Below are positions 8,668 to 16,407 of a stretch of DNA of 64,000 bases, one piece after another. Source of the stretch: an uncultured Pseudohongiella sp. GTDB lineage: Bacteria; Pseudomonadota; Gammaproteobacteria; Pseudomonadales; Pseudohongiellaceae. The DNA lies in NCBI GenBank assembly GCA_951812715.1, contig OX638323.1:2708577-2772576 (forward strand), written 5' to 3'. The notes under the pieces are model-generated. The model was not told the DNA's origin. It ran no database searches and saw only the letters and a program-made list of their open reading frames with translations. Both the position numbers and the translations under genes were made by a program. The first letter of the stretch is position 1. Every line of letters begins with the position of its first letter.

Positions 8668-8717
8668 GATAGTCGGCGCCTCGGTTGGGCGGCAATCCTG
8701 CCGGAGCAATCCGCAAA

Positions 8718-9527
8718 ATGTCGGAAACTGATCTACACTCGCTTATGGGAAACCTGCCGCCCGGCTTGCGGCAGGCGTTGGGCGAAATCCATCGTTTCGA
8801 GCGGATTGATTCCACCAGTGATGAAGCCCTGCGCCGGCTGAACGACGGAACGACCGGCAACTGCCTCGTAGTCGCCGAGGCACAGTCGGCCGGGCGCGGA
8901 CGGCGCGGCCATCTATGGGTCAGTCCGGAAGGCGCCGGGCTGTATTTTTCGCTAGTGCGTGAATTACCGCTGGAGCTGGACAGGATGATGGCTCTGGGAC
9001 CGGTCGTCGCGCTGGCCGTGCGCGCCGGACTCAGTGACATGGAAGTGTATGGTTTGAGCGTGAAATGGCCGAACGATCTGCTGTGCGGCAATCGCAAGCT
9101 GGGTGGCGTGCTGGTGGAAACCCACGGGAGCGGCGCATCGCGCCATGTCGTGGTGGGGGTCGGATTGAATCTGCGCTTCCCGCCCGATTTGATGAATAGT
9201 ATCGACAAACCCGCCATCGATCTTGCATCCATTTGCGAGGACGATATCAACTGGCCCGGCCTGCTGCCGGCCATACTCAATCGCCTGCTCGAATACATTG
9301 GCGTCTATCGCGAACAGGGATTCGCTTTTTTTCAGGATGAATGGAACAAGTTCGATCGCTACTTTCAGCAAGATGTGGTATTTCAGGCGGGCGAGGAAAA
9401 AACCATCGGCCGCGTGGCTGGCGTGGATGAGAACGGCGCCTTGCTGCTGCGCAACGCCACCGGCACGCGGCGGCTGGTTTCCGGAACCATTTTTCCGTCC
9501 CGGCACGGCGCCGGTCCGAAACCGTGA
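8718..9527 (+). CDS. birA: Biotin--[acetyl-CoA carboxylase] ligase (monofunctional BirA)
   Basis: The protein has 269 residues from MSETDLHSL, chosen over an earlier TTG because CGGAG sits at suitable distance. Biotin-ligase motifs are present: FERIDSTSDEA, the biotinyl-AMP loop AGRGRRGHLWVSP, VKWPNDLLCGNRKLGGVLVE and VVVGVGLNL, followed by the C-terminal SH3-like domain. The N-terminal winged-helix DNA-binding domain of E. coli BirA is absent, so this enzyme charges carboxylases with biotin but should not repress transcription by itself. Its stop overlaps the coaX start by four bases (GTGA), indicating translational coupling. The birA-coaX-SPOR gene-tRNA-tuf order is also found in Pseudomonas-like genomes. 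Confidence 0.93.
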   Translation: MSETDLHSLMGNLPPGLRQALGEIHRFERIDSTSDEALRRLNDGTTGNCLVVAEAQSAGRGRRGHLWVSPEGAGLYFSLVRELPLELDRMMALGPVVALAVRAGLSDMEVYGLSVKWPNDLLCGNRKLGGVLVETHGSGASRHVVVGVGLNLRFPPDLMNSIDKPAIDLASICEDDINWPGLLPAILNRLLEYIGVYREQGFAFFQDEWNKFDRYFQQDVVFQAGEEKTIGRVAGVDENGALLLRNATGTRRLVSGTIFPSRHGAGPKP

Positions 9528-10246
9528 TTCTGGAAATCGATGCCGGCAACTCCAGTTTGAAATGGCGTTGGCGCGGGTCGGCGGCAAGCAGCGTTGCCGA
9601 TCTTGTACAACTGGAGTCGGCGCTTGCGCGCGGCGGCCGGCCTCGCGAAGTACTGGTCAGCAACGTTCGGGGCGCGGAGTTCGAAGTTGAGCTGGAACAA
9701 TGGGCCGCGCGCGAATGGCGCCTGCAACCGCGCTTCGCCAGAGTTACGCGCGCATGCGGAAGCGTGCGCAACCGGTATCCCGATCCTTCGCGGCTGGGCG
9801 CCGACCGCTGGCTGGCCATGCTCGCCGGTTATGGGCTTGCCCAGGGAAGCTGCCTGATTGCCGATAGCGGTACGGCGCTTACCATCGATTTGATTGACGC
9901 GGATGGTTTGCATCTTGGCGGTTATATCATGCCGGGCCTGAGAACGATGCGAGCCGGACTGCTGCGGAATACCGACATCCGGCTGCCGCCGGTCGGCGAA
10001 GTCGAATCCATCGCGCTCGGCAATGACACCGAGAGCGCGGTTCGCAATGGCACTTTGTTCATGTTATGTGGAGCCGTGCGGATGGCCGCGACGCGCCTGG
10101 CGCAGCCGGATGCAAGTCCAATGCTGATTCTGACCGGCGGTGACGCGGCCTTGCTGGAGCGGGAATTGAGCGGGGAAGGCGTTGTGACCGTCCCCGATCT
10201 CGTTCTGGATGGTCTGGCTATTGCCTGTGCGCATCCGGGGGACTGA
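9524..10246 (+). CDS. coaX: Type III pantothenate kinase
   Basis: A GTG start inside the birA stop gives a 240-residue protein. CoaX landmarks are the N-terminal phosphate loop EIDAGNSSLKWRW, LGADRWLAMLAG, SCLIADSGTALTIDLID and the GGYIMPGL motif, all belonging to the ASKHA-type kinase fold. It catalyses the first step of coenzyme A synthesis, phosphorylation of pantothenate, and is cytoplasmic and dimeric in characterised members. The downstream gene starts three bases after its stop, so birA, coaX and the SPOR-like gene form one transcription unit. Confidence 0.93.
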   Translation: MILEIDAGNSSLKWRWRGSAASSVADLVQLESALARGGRPREVLVSNVRGAEFEVELEQWAAREWRLQPRFARVTRACGSVRNRYPDPSRLGADRWLAMLAGYGLAQGSCLIADSGTALTIDLIDADGLHLGGYIMPGLRTMRAGLLRNTDIRLPPVGEVESIALGNDTESAVRNGTLFMLCGAVRMAATRLAQPDASPMLILTGGDAALLERELSGEGVVTVPDLVLDGLAIACAHPGD

Positions 10247-10249
10247 ACC

Positions 10250-10681
10250 TTGCGCTATATCATTATTTTTCTGCTATTGCTGAACATAGCCTACATCGGC
10301 TGGAATCTGCTGCGCCCGCGGGAGTTGCCGGCCGCCGCGGAACCGCGGCCGTTGCGCAACGAAGGATTGCAACTGGTCAGCGAAGCGAGGGACGCCGAGT
10401 TGGCCCATCTGCGCGAAGAAGCCGAAAATGTATGCCTCTATGTCAGCGGTTTCGCCGACATCTTCGAGGCTAGCGATTTCGCCGCGGAATTCAGCAGAGA
10501 AGATCTGCAAGCAACGGTTTATATTGCGCCATCCTCCAGTGTTGCCGAAGTGCGGCTGCAGCGCCAAATCGAAGACCCCGAAAACATACCGCAATGGCCT
10601 GATTTTGCTGACCAAAGCCCTGCGTTGGCAGGGACGGAAAATCCGTGTCAAACATTTGCACACGCTGAACATTTCCCCTAA
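10250..10681 (+). CDS. Membrane-anchored SPOR-type protein lacking the second half of the domain
   Basis: A TTG start gives 143 residues, opening with a membrane helix (RYIIIFLLLLNIAYIGWNLL). The region AENVCLYVSGFADIFEASDF recalls the first half of the SPOR-domain protein encoded at this place in Pseudomonas (C-hydrophobic-GxF followed by a helix). The expected second half, with a YWVY-like strand and helix, is missing; instead the chain ends in an acidic, low-complexity tail. The tRNA-tuf promoter lies over the last codons and the stop. It may be a truncated or remodelled peptidoglycan-binding protein, or a coding remnant kept because it contains the promoter. Confidence 0.55.
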   Translation: MRYIIIFLLLLNIAYIGWNLLRPRELPAAAEPRPLRNEGLQLVSEARDAELAHLREEAENVCLYVSGFADIFEASDFAAEFSREDLQATVYIAPSSSVAEVRLQRQIEDPENIPQWPDFADQSPALAGTENPCQTFAHAEHFP

Positions 10682-10684
10682 AAT
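10656..10684 (+). promoter_or_regulatory. Strong sigma-70 promoter of the tRNA-tuf-secE operon
   Basis: TTGCAC, a 17-base spacer and TAAAAT are followed by a GC-rich discriminator (GCCGCC), typical of stringently controlled stable-RNA promoters. The first base pairs of the -10 coincide with the stop codon of the preceding gene. Confidence 0.75.
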
Positions 10685-10736
10685 GCCGCCTCCTGTGAGA
10701 GCCGTCGGCTGAAAGCGCCCGGTTGGGGCTCTTTTG

Positions 10737-10820
10737 GGAGGGGTTCCCGAGTGGCCAAAGGGATCAGACTGTAAATCTGACGCGTAAGCTTCGGTGGTTC
10801 AAATCCACCCCCCTCCACCA
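10737..10820 (+). tRNA. tRNA-Tyr (GTA)
   Basis: The 84-base cloverleaf has acceptor stem GGAGGGG/CCCCTCC, anticodon loop ACTGTAAAT, the long variable arm expected of tRNA-Tyr and an encoded CCA end. It is the first of three tRNAs ahead of tuf. Confidence 0.97.
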
Positions 10821-10857
10821 ACTGGAAACTCGTGCGGGGCGGAGTTGTTTCCAGCAG

Positions 10858-10931
10858 GCGGGTATAGTTCAGAGGTAGAACCCCAGCCTTCCAAGCTGGT
10901 CGCGCGGGTTCGATTCCCGCTACCCGCTCCA
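10858..10931 (+). tRNA. tRNA-Gly (TCC)
   Basis: The 74-base tRNA has acceptor GCGGGTA/TACCCGC, anticodon stem-loop CCAGC-CTTCCAA-GCTGG, T-arm GGGTTCGATTCCC and an encoded CCA. Confidence 0.97.
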
Positions 10932-10963
10932 AAATTTGCTTCCGGGTATCCGCGCAACGATTG

Positions 10964-11039
10964 GCTCGCATAGCTCAGGAGGTAGAGCACTTCATTGGTA
11001 ATGAAGAGGTCTCCGGTTCGACTCCGGATGTGAGCACCA
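10964..11039 (+). tRNA. tRNA-Thr (GGT)
   Basis: The 76-base tRNA has acceptor GCTCGCA/TGTGAGC (one G-T pair), anticodon stem-loop CTTCA-TTGGTAA-TGAAG and an encoded CCA. The Tyr-Gly-Thr-tuf order is the classical tufB arrangement. Confidence 0.97.
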
Positions 11040-11202
11040 CATATGGCCAGGACGCAAAGGCGACGAATATTGAGTGACAAGAAAGCGCCGGGCGGCGGCA
11101 ACAATTTTTGAAGCGATCCGGAGTTCAGCGGGAACGGCATTCCCGGGCTTCCGGTTTTCAGGTTACAGAACGCGAAAGACGCGATAGTAAAGGCGATCAA
11201 CA

Positions 11203-12393
<1,191 letters not shown>

Positions 12394-12413
12394 TCAGGGA
12401 TTGTGCGGGAAAT

Positions 12414-12476
12414 CCGTCGCTGCCGGGTAATGGGTATGCGGCGTCTGGCGCATATCCTAACCGGGTGCGGCGGACG
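12414..12476. repeat. R2 terminal-inverted-repeat element, empty (solo hairpin) form
   Basis: Two ~27-base imperfect inverted repeats, beginning CCGTCGCTGCCGGGTAA and ending near GGGTGCGGCGGACG, are separated by only about eight bases. The same termini flank the 192-bp element after the second tuf gene and, in variant form, the element at 32488. There is no T-run, so it is not a standard terminator, though it may shape the tuf mRNA 3' end. Confidence 0.7.
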
Positions 12477-12509
12477 TGGGTACCAAAGAAACGTGGGATA
12501 TAGAGATTT

Positions 12510-12585
<76 letters not shown>

Positions 12586-12638
12586 ACAGATGGCGAATCC
12601 GCCGAATGCAGCGGATTCGACACGGAATACGAAAATAA

Positions 12639-13001
12639 ATGTCAGAAAGAAGTGATCAGGCCAGAACGGACTGGATCAAGTGGGTGGTCGTCGCCGCGAT
12701 TATCGCGGGCGGCGTTTACGCCAACAGTTATTTCTCCACCGAATCCCTGCTGGTTCGCACGGTCGGCCTGCTTGCGCTCGCCGGTGTTGCCGGCTGGATA
12801 GCGGCGCAGACCGAACGGGGCCGCGCCTTTGTCAACCTGTGCCTGGAAGCGAGAATCGAGATCAGAAAAGTCGTTTGGCCGACCCGTCAGGAAACGGTGC
12901 AGACGACGATAATCGTGCTGATCGTCATTTTTGTCCTGGCGCTCATTCTCTGGATGCTGGACTGGGGTCTGAACGGAATCATTTCCAGCATCATAGGTTA
13001 G
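12639..13001 (+). CDS. secE: Preprotein translocase subunit SecE
   Basis: The 120-residue protein has three membrane spans (about residues 14-31, 40-56 and 90-115), like the E. coli form. The conserved amphipathic stretch EARIEIRKVVWPTRQE, just before the last span, is the family signature. It forms the SecYEG channel with SecY and SecG. It precedes nusG, as is nearly universal. Confidence 0.95.
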   Translation: MSERSDQARTDWIKWVVVAAIIAGGVYANSYFSTESLLVRTVGLLALAGVAGWIAAQTERGRAFVNLCLEARIEIRKVVWPTRQETVQTTIIVLIVIFVLALILWMLDWGLNGIISSIIG

Positions 13002-13067
13002 CAACCGTCAGTAACGGGATACGGGCCGGCCAGACAGGTCGGGGCTCGGCGACTTGGGACAGGACCG

Positions 13068-13601
13068 ATGAGTAAACGTTGGTACGTGGTGCACGCGTAT
13101 TCAGGCTACGAAAAGAGGGCCATGCAGGCGCTGCTCGACCGGATCGAACGCTCTTCGCTCAAGGACTGCTTCGACGAGGTGCTTGTGCCTACCGAAGAAG
13201 TGCTGGAAATGCGAGCCGGTCAGAAGCGCAAGAGCGAACGCAAGTTCTTCCCTGGCTACGTGCTGGTTCACATGGAATTGAACGACGATACCTGGCATTT
13301 GGTGAAGGAAACGCCGAGAGTCATGGGCTTTATCGGCGGCACGGCGGACAAGCCGGCGCCGATCACCGATCAGGAAGCGGCGGCGATCCTGCGGCGCATG
13401 GAAGAAAGCGAGGAAACACCGGCGCACAAGACGATTTACGAACCCGGCGAAATGGTGCGTATCACCGATGGACCATTCAACGATTTCACCGGAACCGTGG
13501 AAGAAGCGAACTACGAAAAGAGCCGCTTGCGGGTAGCCGTGCTGATCTTTGGGCGGCCGACGCCGGTGGAACTTGAATTCGGCCAGGTGGAAAAGAGCTA
13601 G
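13068..13601 (+). CDS. nusG: Transcription antitermination factor NusG
   Basis: The 177-residue protein shows the NGN domain ([46 protein letters not shown]) and a C-terminal KOW domain ([20 protein letters not shown]). It binds RNA polymerase, promotes elongation, and links to Rho or to ribosomal protein S10. The start was chosen at MSKRWYVV. It sits between secE and rplK in the usual order. Confidence 0.96.
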   Translation: MSKRWYVVHAYSGYEKRAMQALLDRIERSSLKDCFDEVLVPTEEVLEMRAGQKRKSERKFFPGYVLVHMELNDDTWHLVKETPRVMGFIGGTADKPAPITDQEAAAILRRMEESEETPAHKTIYEPGEMVRITDGPFNDFTGTVEEANYEKSRLRVAVLIFGRPTPVELEFGQVEKS

Positions 13602-13624
13602 GGGTTGAACCCAGAGGTTTAGAA

Positions 13625-14059
13625 ATGGCCAAGAAGATATTGGCATACGTGAAGTTGCAAGTGCCGGCCGGCAAGGCTAATCCGAGTCCTCCGGTGGGTC
13701 CGGCGCTCGGTCAGCACGGCGTGAACATCATGGAGTTCTGCAAGGCGTTCAACGCCCAGACCCAGAACATGGAAGCCGGTCTTCCGGTGCCGGTGGTTAT
13801 CACGGTCTACGCGGACCGCGGCTTCACGTTCATTACCAAGACTCCGCCCGCGGCGGTGCTGTTGCGCAAGGCCGCCGGAGTCGCCAAGGGCAGCGGCCGG
13901 CCGAACACGGAAAAAGTGGGCAAACTCACCCGAGCGCAACTCGAAGAGATCGCCAATACCAAAATGCCCGACCTGAATGCTTCCGACATGGACTCGGCGG
14001 TCCGCACCCTGGCCGGCAGCGCGCGTAGCGCGGGCCTCGAAGTGGAAGGAGTTGATTGA
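13625..14059 (+). CDS. rplK: 50S ribosomal protein L11
   Basis: The 144-residue protein has the L11 opening [20 protein letters not shown] and the C-terminal rRNA-binding domain ([39 protein letters not shown]). L11 lies at the GTPase-associated centre and is needed for RelA activation. The stop is immediately before the rplA start, indicating coupling; in E. coli this pair is autoregulated by L1. Confidence 0.97.
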   Translation: MAKKILAYVKLQVPAGKANPSPPVGPALGQHGVNIMEFCKAFNAQTQNMEAGLPVPVVITVYADRGFTFITKTPPAAVLLRKAAGVAKGSGRPNTEKVGKLTRAQLEEIANTKMPDLNASDMDSAVRTLAGSARSAGLEVEGVD

Positions 14060-14060
14060 C

Positions 14061-14756
14061 ATGGGCAAGCTGACAAGGCGGCAACGCCAGATCGCGGAGA
14101 ACATCACTCCCGGCAAGAGCTACACGGTGGAAGAGGCGGTGTCCCTGCTGACCGGAACCGCGGCGAAAGGCTTCAAGGAGTCCATCGACGTTGCGGTGAA
14201 TCTGGGCGTGGACGTGCGCAAATCCGATCAGGTCGTGCGTGGGTCCACCACCTTGCCGGAAGGCGCCGGCAAGGAAGTGCGGGTCGCGGTATTCACTCAG
14301 GGCGCCAATGCCGACAAGGCCAAAGAGGCCGGCGCCGACGTAGTGGGTTTTGAAGATCTGGCGGAATCCATCAAGGGCGGCAATCTCGATTTCGACGTAG
14401 TCATCGCCTCGCCCGACGCCATGCGCGTCGTTGGCGCGCTGGGTCCGATACTCGGTCCGCGCGGACTGATGCCGAATCCCAAGGTAGGTACGGTTACCGC
14501 TGATGTCGAAACCGCGGTAAACAACGCCAAGGCTGGCCAGATGCGTTATCGCACCGACCGCAACGGCATCGTCCACGGTGGCATCGGCCGGATCGGGTTC
14601 GATGGCGCCCTGGTGCGCAGAAATCTGGAAGCCTTGCTGACCGATCTCAAGAAAGCGAAGCCTGCGTCCGCCAAAGGTATATATATAAAGAAGGTCGTAC
14701 TTTCCTCGACCATGGGCCCGGGGCTGTTAATAGATCAGTCCTCGCTGGCCTTCTGA
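14061..14756 (+). CDS. rplA: 50S ribosomal protein L1
   Basis: The 231-residue protein starts at [10 protein letters not shown], one base after the rplK stop; a longer upstream frame overlaps rplK and is rejected. Signatures include [36 protein letters not shown] and the C-terminal [14 protein letters not shown]1 forms the mobile L1 stalk and represses its own operon in relatives. It is followed by ~440 bases of non-coding sequence that hold repeats and the rplJ leader. Confidence 0.97.
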   Translation: MGKLTRRQRQIAENITPGKSYTVEEAVSLLTGTAAKGFKESIDVAVNLGVDVRKSDQVVRGSTTLPEGAGKEVRVAVFTQGANADKAKEAGADVVGFEDLAESIKGGNLDFDVVIASPDAMRVVGALGPILGPRGLMPNPKVGTVTADVETAVNNAKAGQMRYRTDRNGIVHGGIGRIGFDGALVRRNLEALLTDLKKAKPASAKGIYIKKVVLSSTMGPGLLIDQSSLAF

Positions 14757-14762
14757 ACCATG

Positions 14763-14976
14763 AGGAAGCTCTGATTGTTGGGAGCTTTTTCGCGGCATAT
14801 GGATGTGCCGCCGGTTTCGATGGCGTAAGCCATTGCAACCGGGAGCAGAACAAAACCATGCTTTTGTTTTGCGCAATAGAACAATTCCAGGGGTGGAGGC
14901 AAGCGTTTTCGAAGCACGGCTTCGAGCGCGGCCGGAACGACGCAGAGCTGTGCTCTGCGGCTGGAAGGAATTGTTC
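14763..14976 (+). repeat. R1 five-hairpin repeat, copy A (with nested R2m insertion)
   Basis: Successive hairpins can be drawn. 1: AAGCTC/GAGCTT. 2: GCGGCA/TGCCGC with loop TATGGATG. 3: CCGGTT/AACCGG enclosing ATGGC/GCCAT. 4: GCAGAACAAAA/TTTTGTTTTGC. 5: GAACAATTCC/GGAATTGTTC. The loop of hairpin 5 is enlarged by ~78 bases that carry an R2m module. The same five-part array recurs at 15737 and 52072 with compensatory changes, which supports a real RNA structure. It lies just upstream of the L10 leader. Confidence 0.8.
14897..14964 (+). repeat. R2m two-hairpin module nested in R1 copy A
   Basis: AGGCAAGCG is followed by TCGAAGC-ACG-GCTTCGA and CGCAGAGC-TGT-GCTCTGCG. At 32701 the same module reads ATGAAGC-GAA-GCTTCAT and CGCCAAGC-TGT-GCTTGGCG; both arms change together, so pairing is conserved. 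Confidence 0.75.
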
Positions 14977-14992
14977 GAAGAAAATGGGAGCT

Positions 14993-15010
14993 TCATCGAA
15001 TTTTCGATGA
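14993..15010 (+). other. Perfect 8-bp hairpin between R1 copy A and the L10 leader
   Basis: TCATCGAA-TT-TTCGATGA forms a stable small stem-loop without a following T-run. It may separate the repeat from the leader structure; function unknown. Confidence 0.4.
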
Positions 15011-15021
15011 GTCTGTCAAAG

Positions 15022-15190
15022 ATCGCAGGCGGCCATGGGCCTTAATTTCCTGCGTAGACGGTGAAATCCGATTTGAACCTGCCGTTCGAATTCGAATCAC
15101 CTGTCGTCAATCGGCGCTGTTTGTGCCGGCAAGCGGTGGTCCCGACCGAAGGATCGGCGCCGGATCATGAAGTACTCGAAGACAGGAGCA
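15022..15190 (+). promoter_or_regulatory. Ribosomal protein L10 leader (rplJL autoregulation)
   Basis: CGCAGG/CCTGCG enclosing GGCC-AT-GGGCC, followed by CGTAGACGGTGA, matches the conserved element of gammaproteobacterial rplJ leaders. In relatives the L10(L7/L12)4 complex binds this leader and represses translation of rplJ and rplL. The exact 3' extent of the leader fold was not worked out. Confidence 0.7.
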
Positions 15191-15196
15191 GAGAAC

Positions 15197-15727
15197 ATGC
15201 CTTTGGGATTGGAAGACAAGAAGCGGATAGTCGCCGAGGTCAACGAGGCCGCCGGCAACGCCTTGTCCGTCGTACTCGCGGACTACCGCGGCGTCACGGT
15301 GGAAGAGATGACCGCCTTGCGCCGCAATGCCCGGGATAACAAGGTGTATCTGCGCGTGGTGCGAAATTCGCTATTGAAACGCGCGGTGGCAAACACTGAG
15401 TTCGAGTGCATTCAAGATGCGTTGACCGGCCCGACGATACTTGCGTTTTCGCAAGATGAACCCGGCTCGGCCGCGCGGCTCCTGAAGGACTTTGCCGGCG
15501 AAAACGATCATTTCGAAATCAAGGCCCTGTCTATCGGCGGCAGATTACTTGCCGCCGGCGATATCGACGTACTTGCCAAGATGCCGACCCTGGATCAGGC
15601 GCGAGCGATGCTGATGACCGTTATGCTCGCCCCAATTACCCGGGTTGCGCGCACGGTCAACGAAGTACCCGCGAAACTGGCGCGCACCGTAGCCGCGGTG
15701 CGGGACCAGAAGCAGCAGGCGGCCTGA
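15197..15727 (+). CDS. rplJ: 50S ribosomal protein L10
   Basis: The 176-residue protein starts at [15 protein letters not shown], after ACAGGAG; an in-frame ATG ten codons earlier is rejected. Typical stretches are [28 protein letters not shown] and the C-terminal helix that binds L7/L12 ([18 protein letters not shown]). L10 anchors the L7/L12 stalk and, in relatives, represses its own mRNA through the leader. An R1 repeat copy separates it from rplL. Confidence 0.97.
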   Translation: MPLGLEDKKRIVAEVNEAAGNALSVVLADYRGVTVEEMTALRRNARDNKVYLRVVRNSLLKRAVANTEFECIQDALTGPTILAFSQDEPGSAARLLKDFAGENDHFEIKALSIGGRLLAAGDIDVLAKMPTLDQARAMLMTVMLAPITRVARTVNEVPAKLARTVAAVRDQKQQAA

Positions 15728-15736
15728 CCGCAAACA

Positions 15737-15885
15737 GCGGCAAGCAAGTTTCGAGTATTCGGAGCTTGCTTGCGGCACTAGGATGTGCCGCCGATTGCAA
15801 TGGCGCAAGTCGTTGAAATCGGGAGCAAAACAAGATCACGATTTTGTTTTGCGATGGTGAACAATTGCCGGGATGGCATTGTTCA
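15737..15885 (+). repeat. R1 five-hairpin repeat, copy B
   Basis: Hairpins: GCAAGCAAG/CTTGCTTGC, GCGGCA/TGCCGC with loop CTAGGATG, CCGATT/AATCGG enclosing AATGGC/GTCGTT (closed by two G-U pairs), GCAAAACAA/TTGTTTTGC, and GAACAATTGCC/GGCATTGTTC. It fills almost the whole rplJ-rplL gap, in the same orientation as transcription. It may act as an RNase-processing or translation-modulating element that lets L7/L12 be made in excess; this is inference. Confidence 0.8.
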
Positions 15886-15923
15886 GAGATAACTAACGAA
15901 TCTGAATCAGGAGAATTGGAGTA

Positions 15924-16304
15924 ATGGCTCTGTCAACACAAGAAGTTTTAGACGCAATCGCCGAAATGTCAGTTATGGACGTTGTCCAGCTCGTTGAGGC
16001 GATGGAAGAGAAATTTGGCGTATCCGCCGCCGCCGCGGTTGCCGCGGCGCCCGCGGCGGCTGCCGCGGCTGATGCCGCGCCGACGGAAGAAAAGGAAGAA
16101 TTCGATGTGGTGCTCGCCGCAATCGGTGACAAGAAGATCAATGTCATCAAGGCAGTTCGCGCCATCACCGGGCTGGGACTGAAAGAAGCCAAGGAAATGG
16201 TCGATGGGGCGCCTTCCACCGTCAAGGAAGCCGTGCCCAAGGCCGAAGTTGAAGCGATGCAGAAAGCACTGGAAGAAGCCGGCGCAACTGTTGAACTCAA
16301 GTAA
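15924..16304 (+). CDS. rplL: 50S ribosomal protein L7/L12
   Basis: The 126-residue protein has the N-terminal dimerisation helix ([20 protein letters not shown]), an alanine-rich hinge (residues ~36-56) and the C-terminal factor-binding domain with [20 protein letters not shown]. The start follows GGAGAATTGGAGTA. It is present in four to six copies per ribosome in bacteria and recruits the translational GTPases. Confidence 0.97.
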   Translation: MALSTQEVLDAIAEMSVMDVVQLVEAMEEKFGVSAAAAVAAAPAAAAAADAAPTEEKEEFDVVLAAIGDKKINVIKAVRAITGLGLKEAKEMVDGAPSTVKEAVPKAEVEAMQKALEEAGATVELK

Positions 16305-16322
16305 AGCTAGCGCGACTGGCAG

Positions 16323-16352
16323 GCTCCGGACGATGCCGCATCGATCCGGAGC
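16323..16352 (+). promoter_or_regulatory. rplL-rpoB intercistronic hairpin (attenuator or RNase site)
   Basis: GCTCCGGA and CGAT pair with ATCG and TCCGGAGC around a GCCGC loop, with one bulged A. There is no T-run. E. coli has an attenuator and an RNase III site at this place, and this hairpin could serve either role. Confidence 0.55.
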
Positions 16353-16407
16353 GCGCCCGTGCCCGCGAATTGCCATTGCGGCGGTTACATAGATTCAGGA
16401 ACACGAT

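Noticed and set aside
12414..12476. Intrinsic terminator after tuf copy 1
   Set aside because: The hairpin lacks a T-run, and tRNA-Trp and secE follow in the same operon. The match to other R2 ends explains it better.
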